DNA of 64,000 nt from Achromobacter sp. ASV32 (GCF_016428805.1 NZ_JAELTJ010000001.1:62001-126000); one strand, 5' to 3'. Counted from the first letter of the stretch, positions 48,103 through 57,116 are shown. Notes: generated by a model from the letters alone, not told the origin. Made by a program: numbers and translations.

Positions 48103-49320
48103 ATGTCTCCCACACCCCACACTACGCCCGACGGCGCGCCGATCGGGACAGTCGCATTGACCGCGCGCATCGTCGCGATCGCCTTTTTCACCTTCATCTG
48201 CTATCTGGCCATCGGCCTGCCGCTGGCCGTGCTGCCGGGCTACGTGCATAACCAGCTGGGTTACGGCTCGGTGCTGGCGGGGCTGGCGATCAGCGTGCAG
48301 TACGTGGCCACGCTGCTCAGCCGTTCGCACGCGGGCCGCATGGCCGACACGGTGGGCCCGAAGCAGACCGTGGTGATCGGCATGGCGGCCTGCGCCGCCA
48401 GCGGCGTGTTCCTGCTGCTGGCCTATGCCTTTGAACGCAGCGCCTGGCTCAGTCTGACCGCCATCATCGTCAGCCGTCTGGCGCTGGGGTTCGGCGAAAG
48501 CTGGGTGGGTACGGGGTCGGCCACCTGGGCGATCGCGCGGGTCGGTCCGCTGCACACGGCGCGGGTCATCTCCTGGAACGGCATCTGCACCTACGGCGGG
48601 CTGGCGCTGGGCGCGCCGCTGGGCGTGTACCTGGAAACCGAATGGAGCATGGGCGCCCTGGGCGGGGCCGTGCTGCTGCTGGGCCTGGCCGGCCTGGGGC
48701 TGGCGGTGGCGCGGGCGCCGGTGGCCATCGTGGGCGGCCACCGCATGGCGTTCAAGAGCGTGGTGCTGCGGGTGTTCCCGCACGGCATGGCGCTGGGCCT
48801 GGGCTCGGTGGGCTTTGGCACGCTGGCCGCCTTCGTCGCCTTGTACTACGCCAGCTTCTCGTGGGAAGGCGCGGCCCATGCGCTCAGCGCGTTCGGCTGC
48901 GCGTTCATCGGCGTGCGCCTGCTGTTCGCCGGCACCATCACGCGATTCGGCGGCTTCCGGGTCGCCCAGGTGTCGTTCCTGGTCGAAGCGGCTGGCCTGG
49001 CGTTGCTGTGGCTGGCGCCGAATCCCACGGCCGCGCTGCTGGGCGCGGCCCTCACCGGTTGCGGCTTCGCCTTGGTGTTTCCCGCCATCGGCGTCGAGGC
49101 GGTAGCACGCGTGCCGGCCGGCAGCCGCGGGGCGGCGCTGGGTGCCTATTCGGCCTTTCTGGACCTGGCCTTGGGCGCCACCGGGCCGGTAGCCGGCTAC
49201 ATCTCGGGCGGCTTCGGCTATCCGGCGATCTTCCTGGCCGCGGCCGTGGCGGTGTTGCTGGGCTTTGTGATCGCCTATGGCCTGCAACGCCATGCCTCAC
49301 GGGCCGAGGCGGCCGCGTAA
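48103..49320 (+). CDS. MFS transporter, YhhS-like
   Basis: This 405-aa secondary transporter has 12 predicted helices. The length and segments such as ICYLAIGLPLAVLPGYVHN, SRSHAGRMADTVGPKQTV (the cytoplasmic loop 2-3 motif) and GLGFGESWVGTGSA resemble YhhS/YfcJ, arabinose- or drug-efflux-like MFS proteins. Start ATG 48103 gives the standard N-terminus; a GTAGCC precedes it with no strong ribosome site. Substrate unknown. Confidence 0.82.
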   Translation: MSPTPHTTPDGAPIGTVALTARIVAIAFFTFICYLAIGLPLAVLPGYVHNQLGYGSVLAGLAISVQYVATLLSRSHAGRMADTVGPKQTVVIGMAACAASGVFLLLAYAFERSAWLSLTAIIVSRLALGFGESWVGTGSATWAIARVGPLHTARVISWNGICTYGGLALGAPLGVYLETEWSMGALGGAVLLLGLAGLGLAVARAPVAIVGGHRMAFKSVVLRVFPHGMALGLGSVGFGTLAAFVALYYASFSWEGAAHALSAFGCAFIGVRLLFAGTITRFGGFRVAQVSFLVEAAGLALLWLAPNPTAALLGAALTGCGFALVFPAIGVEAVARVPAGSRGAALGAYSAFLDLALGATGPVAGYISGGFGYPAIFLAAAVAVLLGFVIAYGLQRHASRAEAAA

Positions 49321-49440
49321 GCGGCAATGGCGTGTCTTATATAACCAAAAGCACTAAAGAAATTCAATATTGATCGTTTGAGTTCATATAACGAATTGTT
49401 AGATTAGGCCCGTTCCCCACGCGCGCCCACGATTCGTTCC
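49321..49440. promoter_or_regulatory. AT-rich promoter region of the sulfonate-type importer
   Basis: A strikingly AT-rich 80-base stretch with two ATATAAC elements (about 49338-49344 and 49386-49392), the second inside TAAC-GAATT-GTTA. This resembles LysR-type (CysB/Cbl-like) sites near sulfur genes; the assignment is inferred. Confidence 0.4.
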
Positions 49441-50211
49441 ATGAACCTGACCTTCGATCACGTCCACAAGCAGTTCGGTGACCTGCCGGTCGTGGATGGC
49501 TTTTCCAGCGAATTCAAGACCGGCGAGCTGGTCGCGCTGGTGGGCCCGTCGGGCTGCGGCAAGTCCACCTTGCTGCACCTGGCCGCCGGCCTGGAAAAAC
49601 CGACGCAAGGGCAGGTGCTGGCCGACGGCAAGCCCGTGACGGGCCCGCATCCCAGCCGCACGCTGGTGTTTCAGGAGCATGCCCTGTACCCGTGGCTGAC
49701 GCTGGAAGATAACGTGGCCCTGGCCCTGGAATTCCAGAACACCCCCAAGAAACGCGCCCGGCAAGCGGCCCGCGAGTGGCTGGCGCGCGTCAGCCTGGCC
49801 GGCTTCGAACACTATTACCCCCATCAGGTTTCGGGCGGCATGCGCCAGCGCGCCGCACTGGCGCGCGCCTTCATTGCGCAGCCCCAGACCATGCTGATGG
49901 ACGAACCCTTCGGCGCGCTCGACGCGCTGACGCGCCTGTCGCTGCAGGATGTGCTGCGCCAGTTGATCGCCCAGGAGAAGCCCACGGTGTTGCTGGTGAC
50001 GCACGATGTGGATGAAGCGCTGTTCCTGGCTGACCGCATCGTGGTGTTCAGTCCGCGTCCGGCTCGGGTGCTGCGCGAGTTCAACCTGGCGCATCGCACC
50101 AAGACGCACGACCTGTCCGACCTGGCTGCCGAGAAGCGCGAGATCCTGCGGCTGCTCGGCATCGCGGTCGACGGATCGGTGGCGCATACCGACCTGGCGC
50201 TGGCCGCCTGA
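49441..50211 (+). CDS. Nitrate/sulfonate/taurine-type ABC ATP-binding protein
   Basis: This 256-aa ATPase has Walker A GPSGCGKST (about residues 35-43), signature VSGGMRQR, Walker B TMLMDEP and a D-loop GALDALTR, typical of the SsuB/TauB/NrtD family. It precedes the binding-protein gene by 73 bases. Substrate class follows from subunit type only. Confidence 0.9.
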   Translation: MNLTFDHVHKQFGDLPVVDGFSSEFKTGELVALVGPSGCGKSTLLHLAAGLEKPTQGQVLADGKPVTGPHPSRTLVFQEHALYPWLTLEDNVALALEFQNTPKKRARQAAREWLARVSLAGFEHYYPHQVSGGMRQRAALARAFIAQPQTMLMDEPFGALDALTRLSLQDVLRQLIAQEKPTVLLVTHDVDEALFLADRIVVFSPRPARVLREFNLAHRTKTHDLSDLAAEKREILRLLGIAVDGSVAHTDLALAA

Positions 50212-50284
50212 CCCGATTCGATTTTCCGATTTGCGGACGGCGTCTGGTGGCGCCGGCCATCTCTGATTCCCTGGAGCTTTTCCC

Positions 50285-51283
50285 ATGAAATTCAAGCAAT
50301 GGCTTTCAATGCCGCTGGCCGCGGCGCTCCTGGCCGCGGCCCCCGCCATGGCCGCCGAGAAATTCCGCGTGGGCTATCTGCGCGTGATGGACGACGCGCA
50401 GGCGATCGTGGCGCAAGAGGGCGGCTACTACAAGCAGGCCGGCCTGGATTCTGAATTGATCGAGTTCAAGTCGGGCACCGATCTGATCAAGGCCATCGTG
50501 GGCGGCCAGCTGGACATCGGCGTGCTGGGCTTCACCAATGCGGTGGCCTGGGCCTCCAAGGGCGCGGACCTGAAGGTGGTGGGCGGCGCGCAGCAGGGCT
50601 ACCACTCGCTGATCGTGCGCGATGATTCGGGCATCAAGGACATCGCCGGCCTGAAGGGCAAGACGCTGGCTTCGCAAGCCGAAGGCAGCACCGCCGACGT
50701 GGTGCTCAAGGGCGTGGTGCTCAAGCAGGGCAACCTGGCCGCCGACGACGTCAACGTGATGGGCGTGAGCCCGGCCGTGGCGGTGCAGTCGCTGGTGGGC
50801 AAGCGGGTCGACGCGGCATTCCTGTTCGAGCCCTATGACCGCATCGCGCAACTGGTGGCGCCGGTCAAGCAGATCTACGAAGTGGGCCAGGCCTGGCCAT
50901 TCCCGTGCATGGTGGTGATCACCTCCGGCGAAACGCTGGCCAAGCGCAAGGACGACGTCTGGAAGGCGCTGGACGCGCAGAACCAGGCCATTACGCTGCT
51001 GCAAAAAGAACCCGCGCAGGCCTCCAGGCTGATCGCGTCGTACTTCATCGCCGAGCCCACCCTCAAGACGCTGCATCGCGGCGAACTGCCGCGCGAGACC
51101 GTCATTGCCGAAGCCATCAGCACGCAGGTGTTCACGCCCAAGCTGACCGACAAGGACACGCGCCGCATGCAGGAAATCGCCGACATCCTGCAAGCCCAGG
51201 GTTCGCTCAAGACGCGTGACGGCAAGCCGTACGACGTGTCCAGCATCGTGGATCTGTCCTGGCAAGAGGCTCGCAAGCTTTGA
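50285..51283 (+). CDS. ABC transporter substrate-binding protein (SsuA/TauA type)
   Basis: This 332-aa periplasmic binding protein has a signal peptide (MKFKQWLSMPLAAALLAAAPAMA) and the type-2 fold opening KFRVGYLRVMDDAQAIVAQEGGYYKQAGLD. The segment GGQLDIGVLGFTNAVAWASKGADLKVVGG is the usual sulfonate/nitrate-binding core. AGGA-like ribosome site (CTGGAG) precedes the ATG. It overlaps the permease gene by four bases. Ligand could be an aliphatic sulfonate, taurine or another small anion. Confidence 0.88.
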   Translation: MKFKQWLSMPLAAALLAAAPAMAAEKFRVGYLRVMDDAQAIVAQEGGYYKQAGLDSELIEFKSGTDLIKAIVGGQLDIGVLGFTNAVAWASKGADLKVVGGAQQGYHSLIVRDDSGIKDIAGLKGKTLASQAEGSTADVVLKGVVLKQGNLAADDVNVMGVSPAVAVQSLVGKRVDAAFLFEPYDRIAQLVAPVKQIYEVGQAWPFPCMVVITSGETLAKRKDDVWKALDAQNQAITLLQKEPAQASRLIASYFIAEPTLKTLHRGELPRETVIAEAISTQVFTPKLTDKDTRRMQEIADILQAQGSLKTRDGKPYDVSSIVDLSWQEARKL

Positions 51284-52053
51284 GCGCATCCACCCGAGTC
51301 ACTGGCGCCCGCAAGCACCTGGCGGGCGTGCTGGGCGTTGTCTTCATCCTGGCGCTATGGCAACTGGCCGCCCTGGCCTTGCCCGATTTCCTCATGCCCG
51401 GCGTGCCGGCGGTGGTGCAGCGGCTGGTCGAAGACCTGGGCAAAACGTCGTTCCACCAGAGCCTGATGGGCACGCTGGGCCGGCTGGGCGCGGGCTACGG
51501 CCTGGCGCTGGCCGCCGGCATCGGCTTTGGCCTGGTGGCCGCCGTGCTGTTCTTCTTTCGCGAAGTGCTGCGCAGCGCCATCGTCATCCTGCAATCGATT
51601 CCGTCGATTGCCTGGGTGCCGCTGTTCCTGATCGTGATGGGCTTTGGCAATACGCCGATCATCGTGGTGGTGGCGCTGTCGGCTTTTTTCCCGGCGGCGC
51701 TCAGCGTGATGAACGCCACCGAGTCCGTGCAGCGCGTGCACGTGTCGGCCGCTCGCGTCATGGGCGCAACGCCGTGGGGCCTGGTCAAGCGCGTCTATCT
51801 GCCGGCGGTGATGCCGGAACTGATCACCGGCGCCCAACTGGCGTTTGGCAATGCCTGGCGCGCGCTGATCTCGGCGGAAATGCTGATCGGCTTCGGCAAG
51901 GGCCTGGGCCGTTCCCTGGCGTACTCGGGCGAGATCGCCGACATGACCGGGGTGATGACCAATATCCTGGTCATCGCCGTGCTGGCCGCGGTGATTGACC
52001 AGTTCGTGCTTGAGCGCCTCAAGCACCGCCTGCTGCGCTACCAATACGTGTGA
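51280..52053 (+). CDS. ABC transporter permease (SsuC/TauC type)
   Basis: This 257-aa permease has about six helices and the EAA loop HVSAARVMGATPWGLVKRVYLPA (about two-thirds along). It starts at TTG (51280), inside the stop of the binding-protein gene. It completes the importer with the two genes upstream. Confidence 0.88.
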   Translation: MSASTRVTGARKHLAGVLGVVFILALWQLAALALPDFLMPGVPAVVQRLVEDLGKTSFHQSLMGTLGRLGAGYGLALAAGIGFGLVAAVLFFFREVLRSAIVILQSIPSIAWVPLFLIVMGFGNTPIIVVVALSAFFPAALSVMNATESVQRVHVSAARVMGATPWGLVKRVYLPAVMPELITGAQLAFGNAWRALISAEMLIGFGKGLGRSLAYSGEIADMTGVMTNILVIAVLAAVIDQFVLERLKHRLLRYQYV

Positions 52054-52061
52054 GGCCGGCC

Positions 52062-52880
52062 ATGACACGCCGCATTTCCCTGGCCTGGCTGGCGGCGGGC
52101 GTGGTGGCAAGTGTGACGGCCGCCGCGGCGCCGGCCGATGGCTTGGCCTCGGCGCGCCAGCGCGGCGAACTGGTCGTGGGCGTGCCTTACCTGGCGCCCG
52201 CGCCCGTGGCCGGCGCCAAGATCCGCACGCCTGAGGGGCTGGACATCGCCATGGCGGAAAAGCTGGCGCAAGATCTGGGCTTGCCGTTCAGCCTGCGCCA
52301 GGTGGCGCCGGCCGATGCCGCGCGCCTCATGGCCGCCGGCGAGGTCGATGTGGTGCTGGCCGACCGCAGCGTGCCGGCCACGTCGTTGCCGGCGGGCGTG
52401 GCCGCATTGCCCACGGGCTATGCCGCGCGCCCCAAGGCCGTCATCCGCAGCGACACCGCAATGCGCCAGCCGGCGGATGCGCGCGGGCGCAGCGTCTGCA
52501 TGGCCGAGGCGGCCGTCGGCGCGCAGGCGCTGGCGCAGAGCTGGGGCGCCGTGGTGCGGACCTATCGCGTGCCGTCCGATGCGCTGGTGGCCGTGCGCGA
52601 AGGCAGCTGCGATATCGGCCTGGTCGACGATGCGGTGTGGGAACCGCTGATGCGCTTTCCCGAATGGAAGAAATTCTCGGCCACGCTGGCCGCCGATGGC
52701 GCGCGTCACGAACGCGTATGGCTGCTGCCTGCCGCCGACACGGCGGCGCACGCCTGGCTGGGCGAACGCATGCGTGAGTGGTCGCGCGCGGGGGCCTGGA
52801 AGGCGCTGCCCGCCAAGTGGGCGCGCGATGTGGCGTTTGACGTCTACCTGGACCAGGAAGTGGCCGACTGCCACGGCTGA
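52062..52880 (+). CDS. Second periplasmic binding protein of the importer operon
   Basis: This 272-aa type-2 binding protein has a signal peptide (SLAWLAAGVVASVTAAAA) and GELVVGVPYLAPAPV, IRTPEGLDIAMAEKLAQDLGLPF, then GEVDVVLADRS, typical of the amino-acid-type (SBP_3) family rather than the SsuA type. Two Cys (VCMAEA and GSCDIG) may form a disulfide. It follows the permease by 8 bases. Its partner transporter is not obvious: it may share this one or act as a sensor-like accessory. Confidence 0.75.
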   Translation: MTRRISLAWLAAGVVASVTAAAAPADGLASARQRGELVVGVPYLAPAPVAGAKIRTPEGLDIAMAEKLAQDLGLPFSLRQVAPADAARLMAAGEVDVVLADRSVPATSLPAGVAALPTGYAARPKAVIRSDTAMRQPADARGRSVCMAEAAVGAQALAQSWGAVVRTYRVPSDALVAVREGSCDIGLVDDAVWEPLMRFPEWKKFSATLAADGARHERVWLLPAADTAAHAWLGERMREWSRAGAWKALPAKWARDVAFDVYLDQEVADCHG

Positions 52881-52943
52881 TACCGGCTTGGCGCGGGCCA
52901 GCGGGTCCAGGCCAGCCCGCGCCAGCACTTACAATGCCGGGCT

Positions 52944-53531
52944 ATGACGTACACGTTGACCGCCGTCTGTTCCCACCAGGAAGACATCAAGAAAAGCCGC
53001 TTTGCCGCGCACGCCGCACCCGTCGCCAGCGTCGACGAGGCCCTGCGCTTTTTCGCGGCCCACAGCGATCCCGAGGCGACCCACAACTGCTGGGCCTACC
53101 GCATCGGACAGGAATACCGCTTCAATGATGATGGCGAGCCCGGTGGCACCGCGGGCAGGCCGATCCTGCAAGCCATCGAAGGGCAGGACATGGACCGCGT
53201 GGCAGTGCTGGTGGTGCGTTGGTTCGGCGGCGTCAAGCTGGGGGCGGGTGGTCTGGTGCGCGCCTATGGCGGTTGCGCCGCCAACTGCCTGCGCAACGGG
53301 CCGCGTACCGAAGTGGTGGACCTGGCCACCATCGCGTGCCATTGCGGCTTTGCGGAACTGCCGCTCCTGAAGTCGCGGCTGGCGCAGGCCGGTGCATCGA
53401 TCCAGCAGGAAGACTTCACCCAGGACGGGGTGACGTTGCGCTTCACGGTGCCGCGCGCGGCCGTGGCCGACCTGGAGCGCACGGCCGCCAACATCACGCG
53501 CGGCCGCGCGGCCTGGGAGGCGTTGGGCTGA
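52944..53531 (+). CDS. YigZ/IMPACT family protein
   Basis: This 195-aa protein has the UPF0029 N-terminal domain with SRFAAHAAPVASVDEALRFF, HNCWAYRIG, DDGEPGGTAGRPILQAIEG and VLVVRWFGGVKLGAGGLVRAYG, and a C-terminal ferredoxin-like domain. E. coli YigZ and human IMPACT share the first domain; in IMPACT it regulates GCN2, while bacterial function is unknown. Monocistronic, convergent with the thioredoxin gene. Confidence 0.9.
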   Translation: MTYTLTAVCSHQEDIKKSRFAAHAAPVASVDEALRFFAAHSDPEATHNCWAYRIGQEYRFNDDGEPGGTAGRPILQAIEGQDMDRVAVLVVRWFGGVKLGAGGLVRAYGGCAANCLRNGPRTEVVDLATIACHCGFAELPLLKSRLAQAGASIQQEDFTQDGVTLRFTVPRAAVADLERTAANITRGRAAWEALG

Positions 53532-53566
53532 ACGCGGCTGGGCTGAATGCCGCGCCGCGCAATGCA

Positions 53567-53590
53567 ACAAGGGCCCCGTGGGGCCCTTGT
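53567..53590. terminator. Shared hairpin between yigZ-like and thioredoxin genes
   Basis: A perfect 10-bp stem ACAAGGGCCC / GGGCCCTTGT with CGTG loop lies between the converging stops. No T-run on either strand, so a bidirectional role is likely but its efficiency is unclear. Confidence 0.65.
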
Positions 53591-53593
53591 GAC

Positions 53594-53968
53594 TTACGCG
53601 TCCTGGCTATCCTGGGCCGCGGCGATTTCCTGGTGGACCTTTTCCATGTCCACTTCCTTGATCTTGGCGAGCAGCTCGTTGAGCTGGCCGCCCGACAAGG
53701 CGCCCGGCTGCGAGAACAGCAGGACTTTTTCGCGGAAGACCATCAGCGTCGGGATCGAGCGGATGCCCAGCGCGCCGGCCAGTTCCTGCTCGACGTCGGT
53801 GTTCACCTTGGCGAACGTGACGTCGGGATGCTCGGTGGCGGCCTGCTCGAACACGGGAGCGAACCCACGGCAGGGGCCGCACCAGGGCGCCCAGAAGTCC
53901 ACGATCAGGGTGCCGTCGGGCGTAATGGCTTCCTGGAAGCTGTCTTTGGTGAGTTCAACAATACTCAT
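53594..53968 (-). CDS. Thioredoxin family protein
   Basis: This 124-aa cytoplasmic thioredoxin has the active site WAPWCGPCRGF (about residues 26-36) and cis-Pro in RSIPTLMVF. It carries a C-terminal extension of about 18 residues beyond the normal ~105-aa fold (EKVHQEIAAAQDSQDA). Start at 53968 gives the standard MSIVELTKDSF beginning; upstream in-frame sequence is not thioredoxin-like. Disulfide reductase role inferred from motif. Confidence 0.92.
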   Translation of the reverse strand: MSIVELTKDSFQEAITPDGTLIVDFWAPWCGPCRGFAPVFEQAATEHPDVTFAKVNTDVEQELAGALGIRSIPTLMVFREKVLLFSQPGALSGGQLNELLAKIKEVDMEKVHQEIAAAQDSQDA

Positions 53969-54114
53969 TTTGGGGTCCTTGCCGCTGGCGCGGCGCAAAA
54001 AAGTCGATGTCAGAGGTCCGGGGGGCCTGCCCCGGACCTGATGCGGCGACGCGGGATCGCCGGTGCCCGCAGTCCATAGTAGAGCGGGGACGTGCCGCGT
54101 CGCAATGGTTGGCG

Positions 54115-55104
54115 TCACTTCAGCGATGCGACGATCTCGAATGAACGCAGGCGATCGGCGATGTCGTAGAAGTCGGAGACGATCATGACTTCATCGGCTT
54201 CGGTTTCGGCGACCAGGGCTTCCAGCCTGCGCTTGACGGTTTCGGGGCCGCCCACGATGGCCGCGCCCAGTCTCTGGTTGACCGCCTCGCGCTCCCATTC
54301 ATTCCACAGGCCGTCCATGCTATCGACGGGCGGCTGCAATTGCAGCCGGTTGCCGCGCACCAGCGACAGGAACTTGAGTTGTTGCGTGGTGGCTTGACGG
54401 CGGGCGGCCTCATCGGTCTCGGCGGCCACCACCGGCACGCCGATCATGGCGTAGGGGCGAGCCAGCGTTTCCGAGGGCTTGAACAGGTGCCGGTACAGCC
54501 GCATCGCGGCCATGCCCTCTGGCGAGAAATGGCCCGCGAACGAGAAGGGCAGGCCAAGCTCGGCCGCCAGACGGGCGCTGAAATCGCTGGAGCCCAGCAG
54601 CCAGATCGGGATGTCCAGGCCTTCCCCGGGAATGGCGCGCACGGGCTGCCCGGGACGCGAGGGCGCAAGAAACCCCCGCAATTCCTCGACCAGCGCCGGA
54701 AACTCCAGACCGCTGCGCGGACCGCGGCGCAGCGCGTGCTGCGTGGCGCCGTCGCTGCCGGGCGCGCGGCCCAGGCCCAGGTCGATGCGGCCGGGGTACA
54801 GGGTTTCGAGCGTGCCGAATTGTTCGGCGATGATCAGCGGCGCATGGTTGGGCAGCATCACGCCACCCGAGCCCACGCGCAGCGTGGTGGTGTGCGAGGC
54901 GATGTGGCCGATCAGCACGGCCGTGGCGCTGCTGGCCACGCCATTGATGTTGTGGTGTTCGGCCAGCCAGAAGCGCTTGTAGCCGAGGCGTTCGACGTGC
55001 TGGGCCACCGCGACGCTGTTGCGGAAGGCGTCGGCGGCATCTCGGCCTTGCACGATCGGGGCCAGGTCCAGCACCGAAAAGGGAATGCGGGCCAGAGTGC
55101 TCAT
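54115..55104 (-). CDS. LLM class flavin-dependent oxidoreductase
   Basis: This 329-aa TIM-barrel flavoprotein resembles the bacterial luciferase-like (MsnO8/YhbW) group. Segments [64 protein letters not shown] are highly characteristic. Uses FMNH2 or F420-like cofactor for monooxygenation, or reduces substrates; actual substrate unknown. Ends 146 bases after the thioredoxin start region, same strand, probably separate transcript. Confidence 0.9.
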   Translation of the reverse strand: MSTLARIPFSVLDLAPIVQGRDAADAFRNSVAVAQHVERLGYKRFWLAEHHNINGVASSATAVLIGHIASHTTTLRVGSGGVMLPNHAPLIIAEQFGTLETLYPGRIDLGLGRAPGSDGATQHALRRGPRSGLEFPALVEELRGFLAPSRPGQPVRAIPGEGLDIPIWLLGSSDFSARLAAELGLPFSFAGHFSPEGMAAMRLYRHLFKPSETLARPYAMIGVPVVAAETDEAARRQATTQQLKFLSLVRGNRLQLQPPVDSMDGLWNEWEREAVNQRLGAAIVGGPETVKRRLEALVAETEADEVMIVSDFYDIADRLRSFEIVASLK

Positions 55105-55627
55105 GCGCGACGCTCGGCGCAGAAGGCGGAACAGGAAGAAACCATCGGGTAGCGGCGCAAGATTGACTCCATAGTCCTATATACATGGGGAGTGTATCGG
55201 CGAATTCAACCGTGTCCGCCAGCAACCATGAGGGCCGCCGGGTTGATAGCATTGGTCAATGGCGGCCATTGGCCAACGGGCGGGCAAGGCAGGCCAGCCG
55301 TACCGGTATAGTGGTCATGTCGATTCTCCCGCTCGTCCCATGAGCGCCCGTTCGCGCACCGATGCCTTCCGTCCCGATGCGTTGCCCGCTATCGCCGGCA
55401 TGACCGGGGCCTATCACGAAACCGCGCCGCTTGCCCCGCTGCGCGCCCATTTCCTGTGCGCCTGGTCAAGCGAACCGGCGTCCGGGCAGAGCGGCGACGT
55501 AAGGCGGACCGCCGCCCCGCCGCCCGCCTGTGGCGGGCGCCTGCGCAGCCTTGGCCGTTTTGTTCAAGACGCGCGGTCCGGTTTCAGCGATCATCCGGGT
55601 TCATTTTCCATTTCGCAGGAGATCCCC
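55105..55627. other. Intergenic region between divergent LLM and VOC genes
   Basis: These 523 bases hold a near-perfect palindrome at 55252-55276 (arms TTGGTCAATGGC and GCCATTGGCCAA, one mismatch). From 55340 an in-frame extension of the VOC gene is open but shows no family similarity and has no good ribosome site. An AT-rich segment around 55165-55195 may hold the LLM gene promoter. Confidence 0.45.
55252..55276. promoter_or_regulatory. Palindrome upstream of the LLM oxidoreductase gene
   Basis: Arms of 12 bases around a single G, with one G/T wobble. Its size and symmetry fit an operator for a dimeric repressor, but no regulator gene is adjacent. Confidence 0.35.
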
Positions 55628-55984
55628 ATGGGCGCCAGAGGCAAGAATCACCAGATCGACAACATCGAATTCAATGTGGCCGATATCGCGCGCAGCAAGG
55701 CGTTCTACGGCGCTGCGTTCGGCTGGACCTTTACCGACTACGGTCCCACGTACACGGAATTCACCGACGGCCGGCTGACCGGCGGCTTGACCACTGGCGA
55801 ACCGGTGCGGCCGGGTGGTCCGCTGGTGATTCTGTACGCCGACGACCTGGCCGACGCGCAGCAACGCGTGCAGGCCGCGGGTGGGCGCATCAGCCGCGCA
55901 GCGTTCGGTTTTCCCGGCGGGCGGCGGTTCCATTTCACCGATCCGGACGGCTACGAGCTGGCGGTGTGGACCGCGGCGACGTAG
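55628..55984 (+). CDS. VOC family (glyoxalase/bleomycin resistance-like) protein
   Basis: This 118-aa small metal-dependent-fold protein has the two VOC modules: IDNIEFNVADIARSKAFYGAAFGWTFTDY at the start and RFHFTDPDGYELAVW at the end. Start ATG 55628 follows a CAGGAGATC ribosome site. Enzymatic activity is not predictable; metal ligand pattern is incomplete relative to glyoxalase I. Confidence 0.85.
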   Translation: MGARGKNHQIDNIEFNVADIARSKAFYGAAFGWTFTDYGPTYTEFTDGRLTGGLTTGEPVRPGGPLVILYADDLADAQQRVQAAGGRISRAAFGFPGGRRFHFTDPDGYELAVWTAAT

Positions 55985-56029
55985 GCGGTCGGTGTCAGCG
56001 GCGGGGCGGTGTGAGGCGGCGTTGACGCC

Positions 56030-56470
56030 TCAGCGGCCCGCGGCGTTGCGGCGCGGCTCGCCCAGCCCGGCGGTGCCGCGCTTTAACCGACCCGCCGCGG
56101 CCGCCTTCAGCAAGCGCTGGAAGGTCGGGCATTGCGCGTGGTTGGCGGCCGGGCATTGCGCGGCATGGCGCAGCCCCTGGCTCATGGCACGCAGGCGCTT
56201 GATGGTGGCGTCGATGTCGTCGGCCTTGGCCAGCAGCACCTGCCGGTCGACCTGTACCGCGCCATCGGCGCGCAGCATGGCGCGGATGTCATCCAGCGAC
56301 AGGCCGCCGGCCTGGCCCAGCGCAATCAGCGCCAGTTGATCCAGCACGTCCGGCGCGAAGCGGCGCCGCTGGCCGGCCGGACTGGTTGCCGCGATCAGGC
56401 CCTGCTTTTCGTAGTATCGCAGCGTGGACGCTGCCATGCCGGTGCGCCGGGCCACTTCGGAAATGTCCAT
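56030..56470 (-). CDS. MerR family transcriptional regulator
   Basis: This 146-aa regulator has the MerR HTH (DISEVARRTGMAASTLRYYEKQGLI, residues 2-26), a wing with RRFAPDVLDQL, a dimerisation helix, and a C-terminal CPAANHAQCPTF motif with two Cys spaced by eight residues. That motif occurs in a MerR subgroup with possible metal or redox sensing. It is divergent from a DUF2938 membrane gene across a MerR-type promoter. Confidence 0.87.
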   Translation of the reverse strand: MDISEVARRTGMAASTLRYYEKQGLIAATSPAGQRRRFAPDVLDQLALIALGQAGGLSLDDIRAMLRADGAVQVDRQVLLAKADDIDATIKRLRAMSQGLRHAAQCPAANHAQCPTFQRLLKAAAAGRLKRGTAGLGEPRRNAAGR

Positions 56471-56480
56471 GAAACCCCTG

Positions 56481-56511
56481 TTGACTTGAAGTTGACTTCA
56501 ACTTCTATCAT
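56481..56511 (+). promoter_or_regulatory. MerR-type promoter with 19-bp spacer and palindrome
   Basis: A -35 TTGACT (56481-56486) and a -10 TATCAT (56506-56511) are separated by 19 bases. The spacer contains the palindrome TTGAAGT-TG-ACTTCAA (56486-56501). This over-long spacer with a central dyad is the hallmark of MerR-activated promoters and sits between the MerR gene and its predicted target. Confidence 0.7.
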
Positions 56512-56551
56512 GCCTGCCATCGCAGTATTCATCAATCGCAAAGGACTGGGC

Positions 56552-57031
56552 ATGAACGAGGCGGCAGGGGTGGTGTGGGTGGGGGTCGGCGCGACGGTCG
56601 TGATGGACGGGTGGTCGTGGATATTGAAGGGCCTGGGTGTGCCGACACTGGACTATGCCCTGGTGGGGCGCTGGGCCGGCCATCTGGCCCGGGGCCGGTT
56701 CGCGCACGCGGGTATCGGGCGCTCGGCACCGATACGCGGCGAGGCGGCATTGGGCTGGGCGATTCACTACGCTGTCGGCATCGCGTTCGCCGCCTTGCTG
56801 GTTGCAATGTGGGGGACGGCGTGGCTACACGAGCCCCGCCTGCTGCCGGCGCTGGCCGTCGGTGTCGCCACCGTGGTGGTGCCGCTGTTCGTGATGCAGC
56901 CGGCGATGGGGGCGGGGTTTGCGGCATCGCGCACGCCGACGCCGCTGAAGAGTTGCCTGCGCAGCGTGGCCACGCATGCCGTGTTCGGGCTGGGCATGTA
57001 CCTGGCCGGCGTGCTCTGGCAGGCATGGTGA
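56552..57031 (+). CDS. DUF2938 family membrane protein
   Basis: This 159-aa membrane protein has about four helices and the conserved pattern VGATVVMDGWSWIL, GRWAGHLARGRFAH, GWAIHYAVGIAFAALL, VMQPAMGAGFAASRTP and THAVFGLGMYLAGVLW of DUF2938. Start at 56552 has AAGGA about 8 bases upstream. An earlier in-frame ATG at 56510 lies inside the predicted -10 element, so it cannot be the start. Probably induced by the divergent MerR protein; function unknown. Confidence 0.8.
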   Translation: MNEAAGVVWVGVGATVVMDGWSWILKGLGVPTLDYALVGRWAGHLARGRFAHAGIGRSAPIRGEAALGWAIHYAVGIAFAALLVAMWGTAWLHEPRLLPALAVGVATVVVPLFVMQPAMGAGFAASRTPTPLKSCLRSVATHAVFGLGMYLAGVLWQAW

Positions 57032-57116
57032 CCTGGCATGACCAAAGAAAAACCGCCGCGGCCGGTGGCGGCCTGCGGCGGCGGGGCGCAAGCGGGCGGG
57101 CGCCCGCCGCACCGGC

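Noticed and set aside
55340-55627. N-terminal extension of the VOC gene
   Set aside because: A strong ribosome site directly precedes ATG 55628, and the extension shows no VOC similarity and a Pro/Arg-rich composition.
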